The notes: generated by a model not told the origin, from the letters alone. DNA of 64,000 nucleotides from Rhodospirillales bacterium (GCA_023898765.1 CP060238.1:1550001-1614000), one strand, 5' to 3'. Positions 19,023 through 27,744 are shown, numbered from the stretch's first letter. Numbers and translations: made by a program.

Positions 19023-19421
19023 TCAGGAAGGCTTTGGTTTTCGTCCAGCCGCAAGTGAAACAACATTATCCGGAATCTCTCTTTTAACACCGTCTTCTTC
19101 GTCAAGCTTGGCGCGAAGCCGTTCATCCCGTTCCCGGTTAATTCGCCTCTTGATATCCTCGCGACCTATAACCCATGCTAAATGGGCAGGTGTCCGCCCT
19201 CGAATATCCGGAATACTGGTCTTGATTCCTTCGGCGTTGCACAACAAATCTACCATTGAATATTCGCCACTGGATGCGGCATAACGAAGCGCCGTCCAGC
19301 CCGTTACCGCCTCTTGTTTATTCACACATGCCGGATCTTCTTGAAGCGCATTTCTAACCTCGTCAATATCACCGCGAATTGCCCCCCTGATGATATTAAA
19401 TTTTTCCTTAAGACCACTCAT
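19023..19421 (-). CDS. Small ankyrin-repeat protein
   Basis: The product is 132 residues. Two to three ankyrin repeats are readable: AIRGDIDEVRNALQEDP, GWTALRYAASSGEYSMVDLL and GRTPAHLAWVIGREDI. A charged Arg/Glu/Lys-rich tail follows. The start is the ATG at 19421, which has a near-perfect AGGAGGTG ribosome-binding site five bases away; a longer frame to 19526 would run into a dispersed repeat. Ankyrin repeats bind protein partners; the partner is unknown. It converges on trmB. Confidence 0.82.
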   Translation of the reverse strand: MSGLKEKFNIIRGAIRGDIDEVRNALQEDPACVNKQEAVTGWTALRYAASSGEYSMVDLLCNAEGIKTSIPDIRGRTPAHLAWVIGREDIKRRINRERDERLRAKLDEEDGVKREIPDNVVSLAAGRKPKPS

Positions 19422-19510
19422 CTTCACCTCCTGAAACCCCTCGCACAATACAGAATATGGCAAATAAAACAAGTTTTTTGAAAAATGGCCTATTTGTTTT
19501 ATAGGAAGAT

Positions 19511-19580
19511 TTAACCACAGAGGCACAAAGACACAGAGAATTTTTATAAAAACTCTGCGCCTCTGTGTCTCCGTGGTTCA
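19511..19580. repeat. Dispersed palindromic repeat, CCACAGAG family, copy 1
   Basis: A 70-bp inverted repeat: TTAACCACAGAGGCACAAAG on the left pairs with the complementary CTCTGTGTCTCCGTGGTT on the right, with an AT-rich centre. A second copy lies at 45554-45632 inside the suf operon. Similar CCACAGAG palindromes are scattered through many bacterial genomes; their origin is unclear. Confidence 0.85.
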
Positions 19581-19647
19581 AAAAAGAAAAACTTGCAAAA
19601 CAACACGTAAAAGCTTATAACCCCTTCAAAACCTGAAGTGATAAACG

Positions 19648-19678
19648 GGTGGGCTCATAAAGAGACCCGCCTTTTTTA
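19648..19678 (+). terminator. Terminator-like hairpin in the rimP leader
   Basis: GGTGGGCTC (19648-19656) pairs with GAG-A-CCCGCC (19662-19671) with one bulge and one G-U pair around the loop ATAAA, followed by six T residues. It lies 34 bp before the rimP start. Attenuator-like GC-rich hairpins with T-runs are usual ahead of rimP-nusA-infB operons. It may attenuate that operon, or end transcription from upstream. Confidence 0.65.
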
Positions 19679-19711
19679 TTGCCGGTTTGCGGAAAGATTG
19701 CAGAAAGAAAG

Positions 19712-20224
19712 ATGAGACAAACACCGCTGGAAGCAAAACTAACGCCTATAATTGCCCCGATCGTCGAAGAGATGGGGTTTCGGTTTATGACGCTCAGCTT
19801 TGCCAAGGATATTTTGCAAATCATGGCCGAAAATCCTGAAACGGGCTCTTTGGGCGTGGAGGATTGCGCAAAAATCAGCCGCGCGATTGCGCCGGCGCTG
19901 GACGTTGAAGACCTGATTTCGGGCGCTTACAGGCTGGAAGTCAGCTCTCCGGGCATCGACCGTCCGCTTGTGGACGCGCAGGATTTCCGGCGCTATGCCG
20001 GGTTTGAAGCCAAAATAGAGCTTGGCGTCCCTGCAGAGTCGGGGCAAAAACGCTTTCGCGGTATTTTGGGGGACGAAAAAGACGGGACGGTCTTGCTGAA
20101 GACGGATGAGGGAGACAAAACATTCCCCCTTGCCGATATTCAGAAAGCCCGGCTGGTCATGAACGATTCATTACTGCAGATGAAAAATAAAAAGATCGAA
20201 AAAGGAAAAGGAAAAGGACGATAA
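19712..20224 (+). CDS. rimP: Ribosome maturation factor RimP
   Basis: The 170-residue cytoplasmic protein assists 30S subunit assembly. The N-terminal alpha/beta domain (GFRFMTLSFAKDILQIMAE) includes the family motif VEDCAKISRAIAPALD and SGAYRLEVSSPGIDRPL; an SH3-like C-terminal domain follows and ends in a Lys-rich tail. The ATG at 19712 gives the usual N-terminus; a TTG at 19679 would start within the leader hairpin's T-run. nusA follows after 2 bp, so they are cotranscribed. Confidence 0.95.
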   Translation: MRQTPLEAKLTPIIAPIVEEMGFRFMTLSFAKDILQIMAENPETGSLGVEDCAKISRAIAPALDVEDLISGAYRLEVSSPGIDRPLVDAQDFRRYAGFEAKIELGVPAESGQKRFRGILGDEKDGTVLLKTDEGDKTFPLADIQKARLVMNDSLLQMKNKKIEKGKGKGR

Positions 20225-20226
20225 AA

Positions 20227-21816
20227 ATGATCGAATTGTTGCAAGTTGCCGACGCTGTGGCGCGTGAGAAAAACATCGACCGTGAAATCATTATTGAGGC
20301 GATGGAAGAATCCATTCAGAAAGCGGGCCGTTCCAAATACGGGCACGACCACGATATCCGCGCGACGATTGACCGCGCGAACGGGAACATTGAACTCAAA
20401 CGCTACCGCGAAGTGGTCGAGGAAGTTGACGAAGAAAACGAAGTGCGCCAGCTCACCCTCGAGGAAGCGCAGCGCATCAAAAAAGACGCCGAGATTGGTG
20501 AGTTTCTGATTGACGAGCTGCCGCCGCTGGATTTTGGCCGTATCGCCGCCCAGACCGCCAAACAGGTCATCGTCCAGAAAGTCCGCGAAGCCGAGCGGGC
20601 GCGCCAGTTTATCGAGTTTCAGGACCGCAAGGGCGAAATCATCAACGGCCTGGTCAAACGGGTCGAATACGGCAATGCCACCATCGATATCGGCGGACGC
20701 GCCGAAGGGCTGCTCCGCCGCGACGAAGCCCTGCCCCGCGAACATCTGAAAAACGGCGACCGCGTGCGCGCCTATATTTACGATGTGCGCGAAGAACAGC
20801 GCGGACCGCAGATTTTTCTCTCCCGGACCCATCCGGATTTCATGGCCAAACTTTTTACGCAGGAAGTGCCTGAAATTTACGACGGCATTATCGAGATCAA
20901 AGGCGTGGCCCGCGATCCGGGAAGCCGCGCCAAAATCGCCGTTCAGTCCTATGACAGCGGCATTGACCCTGTCGGTGCCTGCGTGGGGATGCGCGGAAGC
21001 CGTGTCCAGACGGTTGTGAACGAACTGCAGGGCGAAAAAATCGACATTATCCCCTGGTCCGAAGATATCGGAACCTTCATTATCCACGCCCTCGCCCCTG
21101 CGGCCGTGGCCAAGGTGGTTCTGGACGAAGCCAAAAAACGCATGGATGTCGTTGTGCCGGAAGACCAGCTGTCTCTGGCGATCGGCCGGCGCGGACAAAA
21201 TGTCCGTCTGGCTTCCATGCTCTCGGGCTGGGATATCGACATCATGACGGAAGAAGAAGAAGCCAAAAAACGGACGGAAGAATTTGCGGCCAAATCGGAA
21301 CTCTTCACCACCGCCCTGGATGTGGATGAGGTTATCGTGCACCTGCTGGTGGCCGAAGGCTTCAGGAACATTACAGAAATCGCCGAAACCCCCGTGGAGG
21401 AAATGGCGTATATCGAGGGCTTCGACGAAGATGTGGCCGAAGAACTGATCAACCGCGCCAAGGCCTGGCTGGAAGCGCAGGCGGAAGACCTCAAAAAGAA
21501 ACAAAAAGAACTCAATCTGTCCGACGATCTTGTTTCTTTCAAAGGGCTTTCCCCGGATCTCATCATCAAACTGGGAGAAAACGGGATCAAGACCCTTGAT
21601 GACTTCGCGGATCTGGCCACGGATGAACTGATTGAACTTCTCGGCGAAGGCACCATGAAGCCTTCCGAAGCGGAAAAACTCATCATGAAGGCCCGCGAAC
21701 ACTGGTTTGCGGAAGAAGATGCCGCAAAAGCCGCGCAGGATGAAAATGCGGAAGCGGAAGCCGAAAACGACAATGGCGTGGAAACCGGCAAACGGGAGGC
21801 GGCGACCAATGTTTAA
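20227..21816 (+). CDS. nusA: Transcription termination/antitermination factor NusA
   Basis: The 529-residue protein binds RNA polymerase and nascent RNA. In order it shows the N-terminal RNAP-binding domain, an S1 domain near residues 135-200 (NGLVKRVEYGNATIDIGG), KH1 and KH2 (DPVGACVGMRGSRVQTVVNE; SLAIGRRGQNVRLAS), then two acidic C-terminal helix-hairpin-helix-type repeats. An acidic tail of about 35 residues closes it. YlxR, the small RNA-binding protein usually encoded next in alphaproteobacteria, is not found; infB follows after 68 bp. Confidence 0.97.
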   Translation: MIELLQVADAVAREKNIDREIIIEAMEESIQKAGRSKYGHDHDIRATIDRANGNIELKRYREVVEEVDEENEVRQLTLEEAQRIKKDAEIGEFLIDELPPLDFGRIAAQTAKQVIVQKVREAERARQFIEFQDRKGEIINGLVKRVEYGNATIDIGGRAEGLLRRDEALPREHLKNGDRVRAYIYDVREEQRGPQIFLSRTHPDFMAKLFTQEVPEIYDGIIEIKGVARDPGSRAKIAVQSYDSGIDPVGACVGMRGSRVQTVVNELQGEKIDIIPWSEDIGTFIIHALAPAAVAKVVLDEAKKRMDVVVPEDQLSLAIGRRGQNVRLASMLSGWDIDIMTEEEEAKKRTEEFAAKSELFTTALDVDEVIVHLLVAEGFRNITEIAETPVEEMAYIEGFDEDVAEELINRAKAWLEAQAEDLKKKQKELNLSDDLVSFKGLSPDLIIKLGENGIKTLDDFADLATDELIELLGEGTMKPSEAEKLIMKAREHWFAEEDAAKAAQDENAEAEAENDNGVETGKREAATNV

Positions 21817-21884
21817 GGACATTGGCGCTTTAGCCCTTTTTGGTGTAAAAGAACCAGCGAATAGAAAGTTTGAAGAAAAATCGT

Positions 21885-24314
21885 ATGAGCGAGAGCACAA
21901 AAGAAGAAAAGAAACCCCTGGGCCTGAAGAAAGGCGGCACGTTAAGCCTGAAAGGCGGGGCGCCTAAGCCGCGCGCAAGCAGCGGCGGCGGAACCGTTGT
22001 CGAAGTCCGGCGGCGGCGTTCGGCACGCCCGACGCTGGAAGAGCAGGCCGCTGCGGACCAAAGCAGGGAACTCCAACACCTCACATCCGAAGAGCGTGAC
22101 GCCCGCGCCACGGCGTTAAAAGAAGCTCTGGCTGCGCCGAAAAAACCGGCCCCGGAAGAAAACAGAAACGATTCCAAAACAGACGTGCCGCCCGCTTCCG
22201 GCAGAAAAGAAACGGACGACGAAGCCCGCAGACGCGAACTGGCCGAACTTGAACAAATCGAAGCCAGCGAACAAAAAAGCGCGCAGGCCATAGACCGCAC
22301 CCGTCAGGAACACTTTCAGCGCAAGGACGATTTTTCCGAAGGATATCGGGACAGGATTAAAAAGGCCCGCGCCCGTGCGCCGCGGAATACGGATCGGCGC
22401 GGCGGCGGCAAAATAACCGTGACGCAGGTCATGAACAACGACTTTGAACGCGATCGCGGCCCGTCTCTGGCGGCGCAGCGCCGGGCCCGTGAAAAGGCGC
22501 GAAAAATCGCCATGGGGCCGAAAGAGGCCGCGCAAAAAGTGTATCGTGACGTCGTCGTTCCTGAAACCATTACGGTGCAGGAACTGGCAAACCGGATGAG
22601 CGAACGCGCCGTCGATGTCATTAAATCCCTGATGAAACTGGGGGTCATGGCAACGGTCAATCAGGTCATCGATGCGGACACGGCCGAATTGATCGTCGGG
22701 GAGTTCGGACACACCATCAAACGGGTAACGGACGCCGACGTCGAAGAAGGTCTGTTCGGCGAGGAAGATCAGGAAAAAGACCTGAAGCCCCGTCCGCCTG
22801 TCGTTACCATCATGGGCCATGTCGATCACGGCAAGACCTCCCTGCTGGATGCCATGCGGCAGACAAACGTTGTCTCCGGCGAAGCCGGCGGTATTACCCA
22901 GCATATCGGGGCCTACCAGATCGAGGTTTCCGACGGGCAGAAAATCACGTTTCTGGACACGCCCGGTCACGCGGCTTTTACCGAAATGCGGGCCCGCGGC
23001 GCCAATGTCACGGATATTGTCGTTCTGGTCGTGTCCGCCAATGACTCCGTAATGCCGCAAACCATTGAGGCCATCGCACACGCCAAAGCGGCCGGCGTGC
23101 CTATTATCGTCGCCATCAACAAAGTCGATCTGCCGGACGCGAACCCCCAGAAAATCAAACAGGACCTTCTTCAGCATGAAGTCATCGTTGAAGATATGGG
23201 GGGCGATATTCAGGCGATCGAGATTTCCGCCCTGAAAAAGCAGGGGCTGGACAAACTCGAAGAAGCCATTCTTTTGCAAGCCGAAATGCTGGAACTCAAG
23301 GCCAATCCGGACCGCGAGGCCGAAGGCGTTGTAGTCGAATCCAAAATGGAAACGGGGCGCGGTTCTGTTGCGACGGTGCTTGTAAGGCGTGGAACGCTGA
23401 AAGTGGGCGATATTTTTGTCGTGGGCACGCAATGGGGCCGCGTGCGCACATTGATCGACGATCAGGGCGCGCAGATCAGGGAAGCCGAACCGGGCAAACC
23501 CGTCGAGGTTCTGGGACTGAACGGCACGCCCGAGGCCGGCGATATCCTTAACGTCGTCGAAAATGAATCCCGGGCGCGGGAAATCGGCGCCTACAGGCAG
23601 CACAGCGCGAAGGAAAAACGCGCCGCAGCCTCCGGCGTTTCGGGGCAATCTTTCGAACAGCTTCTGGCCGCCTCAAAAGAGTCTGACGAAAAACGGATTT
23701 TGTCTGTCGTAATCAAGGGCGATGTCCACGGCTCGGTGGAGGCGCTGATCGGGTCCCTTGCAAAACTGGCGGAGAACGAGGAAGAGATTGATGTGAAGGT
23801 TCTGCATTCCGGCGTTGGCGGGATTACGGAATCCGACGTAACGCTGGCCAATGCTTCCAAAGCCCTGCTGATCGGCTTTAACGTCCGCGCAAACGCGCAG
23901 GCCCGCGAACAGGCGCAAAGGGAAGGGCTCGAAATCCGCTATTACAACATCATCTATAACGTCATTGATGACGTCAAGGCGATGCTCTCGGGCATGCTCT
24001 CCCCTGCCCTGCGGGAGGAATATCTGGGGCAGGCCGAGATCCGCGAAGTCTTCAACATCACCAAGTCCGGGAAAATCGCTGGTTGCATGGTCACGGCGGG
24101 TCAGGTCCGGCGCGGGGCGAAAGTCCGCCTGCTGCGCGACGATGTGGTGATCCACGAAGGCACGCTCAAAACCCTGAAACGCTTCAAGGACGAGGTCAAA
24201 GAGGTGAAAGAAGGCACGGAATGCGGCATGGCCTTTGAAAACTACGAAGACATCAAGGAAAACGACATCATCGAATGTTATGAAATCGTTGAAGAAGCGA
24301 GGGAACTGGCATAG
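21885..24314 (+). CDS. infB: Translation initiation factor IF-2
   Basis: The 809-residue GTPase places fMet-tRNA on the 30S subunit. The first about 230 residues are a charged, low-complexity region that includes the IF2_N-type helix ITVQELANRMSERAVDVIK. The G domain follows with GHVDHGKTSLLD, DTPGHAAFTEM and NKVDLPD. Domains II, III and IV end in the fMet-tRNA-binding C2 domain (AGCMVTAGQVRRGAKVRLLR). The ATG at 21885 is chosen over a TTG at 21870. It follows nusA in the same operon. Confidence 0.97.
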   Translation: MSESTKEEKKPLGLKKGGTLSLKGGAPKPRASSGGGTVVEVRRRRSARPTLEEQAAADQSRELQHLTSEERDARATALKEALAAPKKPAPEENRNDSKTDVPPASGRKETDDEARRRELAELEQIEASEQKSAQAIDRTRQEHFQRKDDFSEGYRDRIKKARARAPRNTDRRGGGKITVTQVMNNDFERDRGPSLAAQRRAREKARKIAMGPKEAAQKVYRDVVVPETITVQELANRMSERAVDVIKSLMKLGVMATVNQVIDADTAELIVGEFGHTIKRVTDADVEEGLFGEEDQEKDLKPRPPVVTIMGHVDHGKTSLLDAMRQTNVVSGEAGGITQHIGAYQIEVSDGQKITFLDTPGHAAFTEMRARGANVTDIVVLVVSANDSVMPQTIEAIAHAKAAGVPIIVAINKVDLPDANPQKIKQDLLQHEVIVEDMGGDIQAIEISALKKQGLDKLEEAILLQAEMLELKANPDREAEGVVVESKMETGRGSVATVLVRRGTLKVGDIFVVGTQWGRVRTLIDDQGAQIREAEPGKPVEVLGLNGTPEAGDILNVVENESRAREIGAYRQHSAKEKRAAASGVSGQSFEQLLAASKESDEKRILSVVIKGDVHGSVEALIGSLAKLAENEEEIDVKVLHSGVGGITESDVTLANASKALLIGFNVRANAQAREQAQREGLEIRYYNIIYNVIDDVKAMLSGMLSPALREEYLGQAEIREVFNITKSGKIAGCMVTAGQVRRGAKVRLLRDDVVIHEGTLKTLKRFKDEVKEVKEGTECGMAFENYEDIKENDIIECYEIVEEARELA

Positions 24315-24324
24315 TAAATTTTAA

Positions 24325-24416
24325 TGTCATCCCGAGCATCGTCGAGGGATCTTTGCCGCGCATTGACATTTTAAAGATCTCTCCACTTCGGGCTACGCCC
24401 TCCGGTCGGGATGACA
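24325..24416. repeat. Dispersed palindrome, TGTCATCCCGAG family, copy 1
   Basis: A 92-bp imperfect inverted repeat begins TGTCATCCCGAGCATCGTCG and ends TCGGGATGACA. It lies between infB and rbfA, so it is transcribed within the operon. Its ends match those of the copies at 25302, 28243, 41920 and 55321. Confidence 0.88.
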
Positions 24417-24426
24417 AGAGGTAAAA

Positions 24427-24810
24427 ATGAAACATTCCATCAACCAGCCCTCTCAAAGGCAGCTTCGCGTGGGCGAACAGCTTCGGCATATTCTGGCCGG
24501 GATTCTCCAGCGCGGGCATTTCAAAAACGAAATCCTGATAAACCACGGCAGCGACATCACCGTAACGGAGGTGCGCGCTACGCCCGATCTTAAAAGCGCC
24601 ACGGTTTTTGTGATCTCTCTGGGCGGTCAGGAGATGGATAAAATCCTTCCGGCCCTGAATGACGCGGCCTATTATTTCCAGAAGGAAATCAACCGCTCCA
24701 GCAATCTGAAATACACCCCGCGCCTGAAATTCAAACAGGATGACAGCTTCGACGCCGCCCAGAAACTCGACAGCATCCTCAGCAATATCCACTATTCGGA
24801 TCAGGAATAA
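24427..24810 (+). CDS. rbfA: Ribosome-binding factor A
   Basis: The 127-residue cold-shock-associated protein binds the 16S 5' helix during 30S maturation. It has the single KH-like fold of the family: QRQLRVGEQLRHILAGIL at the start, then ITVTEVRATPDLKSATVFV and the C-terminal LKYTPRLKFKQDDSFDAAQK. A GAGGTAAAA ribosome-binding site lies immediately ahead, only a few bases after the dispersed repeat. truB follows after 5 bp. Confidence 0.95.
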   Translation: MKHSINQPSQRQLRVGEQLRHILAGILQRGHFKNEILINHGSDITVTEVRATPDLKSATVFVISLGGQEMDKILPALNDAAYYFQKEINRSSNLKYTPRLKFKQDDSFDAAQKLDSILSNIHYSDQE

Positions 24811-24815
24811 CCGCC

Positions 24816-25832
24816 ATGGGACGCCGTCGCAAAAATGGCCTCAAGATTGACGGCTGGATTAACCTGAACAAACCCGCCGGGATCACCTCTACACAGGCGC
24901 TGGCCAAGGTCCGCCGGGCGCTGAATGCGCAAAAGGCCGGCCATGCCGGCACGCTCGACCCGCTGGCTTCGGGCGTGCTGCCTATTGCGCTGGGCGAAGC
25001 CACCAAGACGGTCAATTACGCGCAGGACGCTCTCAAAACCTATCGCTTCACGGCTGTCTGGGGGCAGCAGCGCAGCACGGATGATCGCGAAGGCGGCGTC
25101 ATCGAAACGTCCGATAAACGCCCTTCGAAAGAGGAGATCGAAGCCCTCCTGCCCGGCTTTATCGGCGACATCGAACAACTGCCGCCGCAGTTTTCCGCCG
25201 TAAAGATTGAAGGGCAGCGCGCCTACGATATTGCCCGCAGCGGCGCGCAGGCCGATATCAAGACACGGACAGTTTATATTGAGAGTTTGAACATTAAAGA
25301 ATGTCATTTCGAGCAAAGCGAGAAATCTCAAACAAAGCCGGGAGATTCCTCGTCGCTACGCTCTGTCGGAATGACATCAACAGTTTTCGAATGCGTCTGC
25401 GGCAAGGGCACCTATGTCCGCTCGATCGCGCGGGATTTGGGACAAAAACTGGGCTGCTTCGGCTATATCGGCGCGCTGGAGCGCACAAAGGTCGGGCCCT
25501 TTACGCTTGAAAGCGCGATTTCTCTGGACTTTTTCGAGAATTTGGACGATAACACCGCCCGAGAGACTATCGGTGAAGACGTGGTTCTCCCCCTTCAGAC
25601 CGTGCTGGACGACATCCCGGCTCTGGCCTTGAGGGAACAGGAGGCCGCGAGGTTGAAACAGGGGCAAGGCCTCTCTTTCGTCGCCAGGCCGGATCTGGAG
25701 CGGTTATACCGGATCGGGATTGAGCTGGAAGACGGCTGCACCACGGCTCTGGCCACCTGTAAAGGCAAAGCGCTGGCTTTGATCGAAGTGAACGGCCCGA
25801 CCATTCAACCGCTTCGTATTTTAAACGTCTAA
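24816..25832 (+). CDS. truB: tRNA pseudouridine-55 synthase with an in-frame repeat insertion
   Basis: The 338-residue enzyme makes pseudouridine 55 in the T-loop of tRNAs. The catalytic Asp48 sits in GHAGTLDPLASGVLP; the motifs FIGDIEQLPPQFSAVKI and CGKGTYVRSIARDLG follow, and a C-terminal PUA-like domain ends in IQPLRILNV. Residues 163-187 are encoded entirely by a palindromic repeat (25302-25376) that adds 25 codons without breaking the frame. The insertion falls between the strands VYIESLNI and TVFECVCGKGTY, probably in a surface loop, so activity is likely kept. ATG at 24816; the gene is in the rimP-rpsO run. Confidence 0.95.
   Translation: MGRRRKNGLKIDGWINLNKPAGITSTQALAKVRRALNAQKAGHAGTLDPLASGVLPIALGEATKTVNYAQDALKTYRFTAVWGQQRSTDDREGGVIETSDKRPSKEEIEALLPGFIGDIEQLPPQFSAVKIEGQRAYDIARSGAQADIKTRTVYIESLNIKECHFEQSEKSQTKPGDSSSLRSVGMTSTVFECVCGKGTYVRSIARDLGQKLGCFGYIGALERTKVGPFTLESAISLDFFENLDDNTARETIGEDVVLPLQTVLDDIPALALREQEAARLKQGQGLSFVARPDLERLYRIGIELEDGCTTALATCKGKALALIEVNGPTIQPLRILNV
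25302..25376. repeat. Dispersed palindrome, TGTCAT family, copy 2, inside truB
   Basis: The 75-bp unit starts TGTCATTTCGAGCAAAGCGA and ends GTCGGAATGACA, so its ends form the same inverted repeat as copies 1 and 3. It is exactly 25 codons long and is read as part of TruB (residues HFEQSEKSQ to SLRSVGMT). This is comparable in principle to the Rickettsia palindromic elements that sit in frame in genes. Confidence 0.9.
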
Positions 25833-25846
25833 CAAAGGAGAAGACG

Positions 25847-26116
25847 ATGTCGATTACAGCAGAGCGTAAAACAGAAGTCATAGAAGAATATGCCACCAAA
25901 AAAGGCGATACCGGGTCTCCGGAAGTCCAGATCGCAATCCAGACGGAACGGATCAACAATTTGTCCGAGCATATGAAGAACCATAAAAAAGATTTCGGCT
26001 CCCGCCGCGGCCTTCTGGCCCTTGTGGCGCAGCGCCGAAAGTTGCTGGACTACCTGAAAGGCAAAGATGAAGGCAAATATCAGGACCTCATCAAACGTCT
26101 GAACATCCGCCGATAA
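25847..26116 (+). CDS. rpsO: 30S ribosomal protein S15
   Basis: The 89-residue protein is full length. It shows the S15 features DTGSPEVQIAIQTERI, the HMKNHKKDFGSRRGLLALV rRNA-binding helix pair, and a C-terminal RRKLLDYLKGKDEGKYQ. The ATG at 25847 has a strong AAAGGAGAAG ribosome-binding site. It is 14 bp after truB. In most relatives pnp follows directly; here about 3 kb of lineage-specific genes separate the two. Confidence 0.98.
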   Translation: MSITAERKTEVIEEYATKKGDTGSPEVQIAIQTERINNLSEHMKNHKKDFGSRRGLLALVAQRRKLLDYLKGKDEGKYQDLIKRLNIRR

Positions 26117-26140
26117 CGGACTGAGAAAAACAAAAAATAC

Positions 26141-26170
26141 AAAAAGCCGCCTCCTAAGGGCGGTTTTTTC
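26141..26170 (+). terminator. Rho-independent terminator after rpsO
   Basis: CCGCC (26147-26151) pairs with GGCGG (26159-26163) around a 7-nt loop, with an A-run before and six T residues after. It ends the rimP-rpsO operon. Confidence 0.88.
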
Positions 26171-26192
26171 TTGTCTTTTTAGAAAGTTTATC

Positions 26193-26221
26193 TTGCTTTT
26201 TTACAAAGAGTTAAATATATT
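26193..26221 (+). promoter_or_regulatory. Sigma-70-type promoter for the secreted-protein array
   Basis: TTGCTT at 26193 and TATATT at 26216 with a 17-bp spacer, just after the rpsO terminator and 32 bp before the first gene of the array. Confidence 0.55.
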
Positions 26222-26252
26222 ACGGAAACTCAAATTGAAGAAAGATGCTAAA

Positions 26253-26579
26253 ATGATAAAACCTGCCCCCTTTTCTGCTGCGCTCGCCTTTGTGGCCACA
26301 ACTGTTTTTTCGCATGCCCCGATAGCGGTTTCGGCGCCCTCCGTCGATAACGCATGTAATCACTATGGAAACATCCTGAAGATCGTACAAAACGGCGACA
26401 TGGCATATCAACAGCGCCATAGCAGTCTTAAGGCAATATATGAGGGGGCAGGCACCCCTGCAAATGACGACCAGATTGACGCCATGCTGAATCTTCCCGA
26501 AGCTGTCATAGAAGACGGAAATGATTGGGTCAGCAAGGGTTGCCCGGATCCGGGCTCCCCCGTACCAACAATAAAATAA
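26253..26579 (+). CDS. Small secreted two-cysteine protein, array member 1
   Basis: The product is 108 residues with a Sec signal peptide of about 28 residues ending AVSAP. The mature protein is helical with two cysteines 62 residues apart: the first in NACNHYGNILKIV, the second near the C-terminus in KGCPDPGSP. The spacing and the Cys-x(4-7)-Ile/Leu-x-x-Ile pattern recur in the next three genes, which marks them as paralogues. The function is unknown; a single intramolecular disulfide in the periplasm is likely. The ATG at 26253 is preferred because it begins the signal peptide. Confidence 0.72.
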   Translation: MIKPAPFSAALAFVATTVFSHAPIAVSAPSVDNACNHYGNILKIVQNGDMAYQQRHSSLKAIYEGAGTPANDDQIDAMLNLPEAVIEDGNDWVSKGCPDPGSPVPTIK

Positions 26580-26588
26580 TCACTGAAG

Positions 26589-26942
26589 ATGACCAGACTT
26601 TCCCCCACATATGTAGGCGCTGCCCTGGCCGCAATGATGGCCCCTGCCGTTGCCATGGGGGGTGATGCGGAAGAAATGGATACATCCCCGTCTCAAATCT
26701 CCGACCTCCCTCAGTTTGTTATAAATCATCTCAAATGCATTGTCGGACCTCCCGCGCTTGAAATCATGGAAACCCCCGGCCTCTCGCGGGAAGAACGGAA
26801 AAAAAGGCTGGAAACCATAACCGCCTATGGCTTTCTCCTTCCGCCCGAAGAAGTCGAAAAAACACTCAACTCTACTGAAAAAGAAAGAGAAGAAGGCAGA
26901 AGATTTATTCAAAAAAACTGCCAACAACCCTATACCCCGTAA
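26589..26942 (+). CDS. Small secreted two-cysteine protein, array member 2
   Basis: The product is 117 residues with a signal peptide ending near AVAMGGDA. The cysteines lie 61 residues apart (HLKCIVGPPALEIM and IQKNCQQPYTP). The region between them, rich in Arg/Glu (LSREERKKRLETI), is predicted helical. It begins 9 bp after member 1, so the two are cotranscribed. No family recognised. Confidence 0.7.
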   Translation: MTRLSPTYVGAALAAMMAPAVAMGGDAEEMDTSPSQISDLPQFVINHLKCIVGPPALEIMETPGLSREERKKRLETITAYGFLLPPEEVEKTLNSTEKEREEGRRFIQKNCQQPYTP

Positions 26943-26971
26943 TAGAAAATTAAACGAAAGGAATATCAAAA

Positions 26972-27703
26972 ATGACAAAAATTACGCCCGCACGCGCAGC
27001 CGCTTCCGTAGGAATTGCCTTCGCCGCCGCCCTGTTTTCCACGCCCGTCTCGGCAGACAGCATCCCCGACATGGGCCAGGATGCCCACTACATAAAAAAA
27101 TCCCTGCAGGATGTCAGGACAAAAATGGTGGAGGCGAGAGGCGATCAAGAGGAAACTTTACGGGACAAGCTGTCCAGACAACACATGGACCGGGATCTGG
27201 AAAAAAGTTGCCGCGACCCTGAGCCCTCTTTCATCTCTTTGGAAAAATGCGTTAGAGATCTCCGTTCGGCGTACACAGCCACAGTCATTAGCCCTCTCGT
27301 CCCCGATGCGGCGGAAAGCCAAAGATTAAACGAGCTGAATGAACAGATAACGGATCTGGAGCAACGTCTTTACGAGGAAGAAACCCGTAAAATTGATGCC
27401 GGTAAAATTAACTCCGACATAGAAAAAGCGGTCAATCAGGACAGAACATGCAGAGCTATGCAACAGTCCTTCGGCATCATAACGCAGGTCCCCCCTTCCG
27501 AGCAGACAAGCGTAGACAAAGGGGACAGGGAACATATCAAAAAACAACTCATGGAAGACGTGGCCATATGGAACCCTGCGAGAAAAGCATACGCCCTCAT
27601 GGACAAAGATCACGCCGACATTCTTGCAAATCTTGATCAGCAAGGCCGGAATATGCTGCAAGCCTATCTGAAGGAGAACTGCCCGAAACCGGCCACCCCG
27701 TAA
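26972..27703 (+). CDS. Secreted protein, longer array member 3
   Basis: The product is 243 residues with a signal peptide cut after about residue 28 (TPVSADS). It appears to hold two copies of the helical core seen in its neighbours: a first half with cysteines in EKSCRDPEPS and LEKCVRDL, and a second half with CRAMQQSFGI and KENCPKPATP, 77 residues apart. A coiled-coil segment (LNELNEQITDLEQRLYEEE) joins them. The C-terminal CPKPATP echoes the ends of members 1, 2 and 4. Function unknown. Confidence 0.7.
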   Translation: MTKITPARAAASVGIAFAAALFSTPVSADSIPDMGQDAHYIKKSLQDVRTKMVEARGDQEETLRDKLSRQHMDRDLEKSCRDPEPSFISLEKCVRDLRSAYTATVISPLVPDAAESQRLNELNEQITDLEQRLYEEETRKIDAGKINSDIEKAVNQDRTCRAMQQSFGIITQVPPSEQTSVDKGDREHIKKQLMEDVAIWNPARKAYALMDKDHADILANLDQQGRNMLQAYLKENCPKPATP

Positions 27704-27744
27704 CACACTGAATAAAAATTGAATAAAAAAGGAGTTCCATAAAA

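Noticed and set aside
20140..21900. 586-codon frame opposite nusA
   Set aside because: It is the mirror of a highly conserved gene, Phe/His/Asp-rich with no domain, and arises from nusA codon bias.
22116..23648. 510-codon frame opposite infB
   Set aside because: It is a shadow of IF-2; no recognisable domain or start signal.
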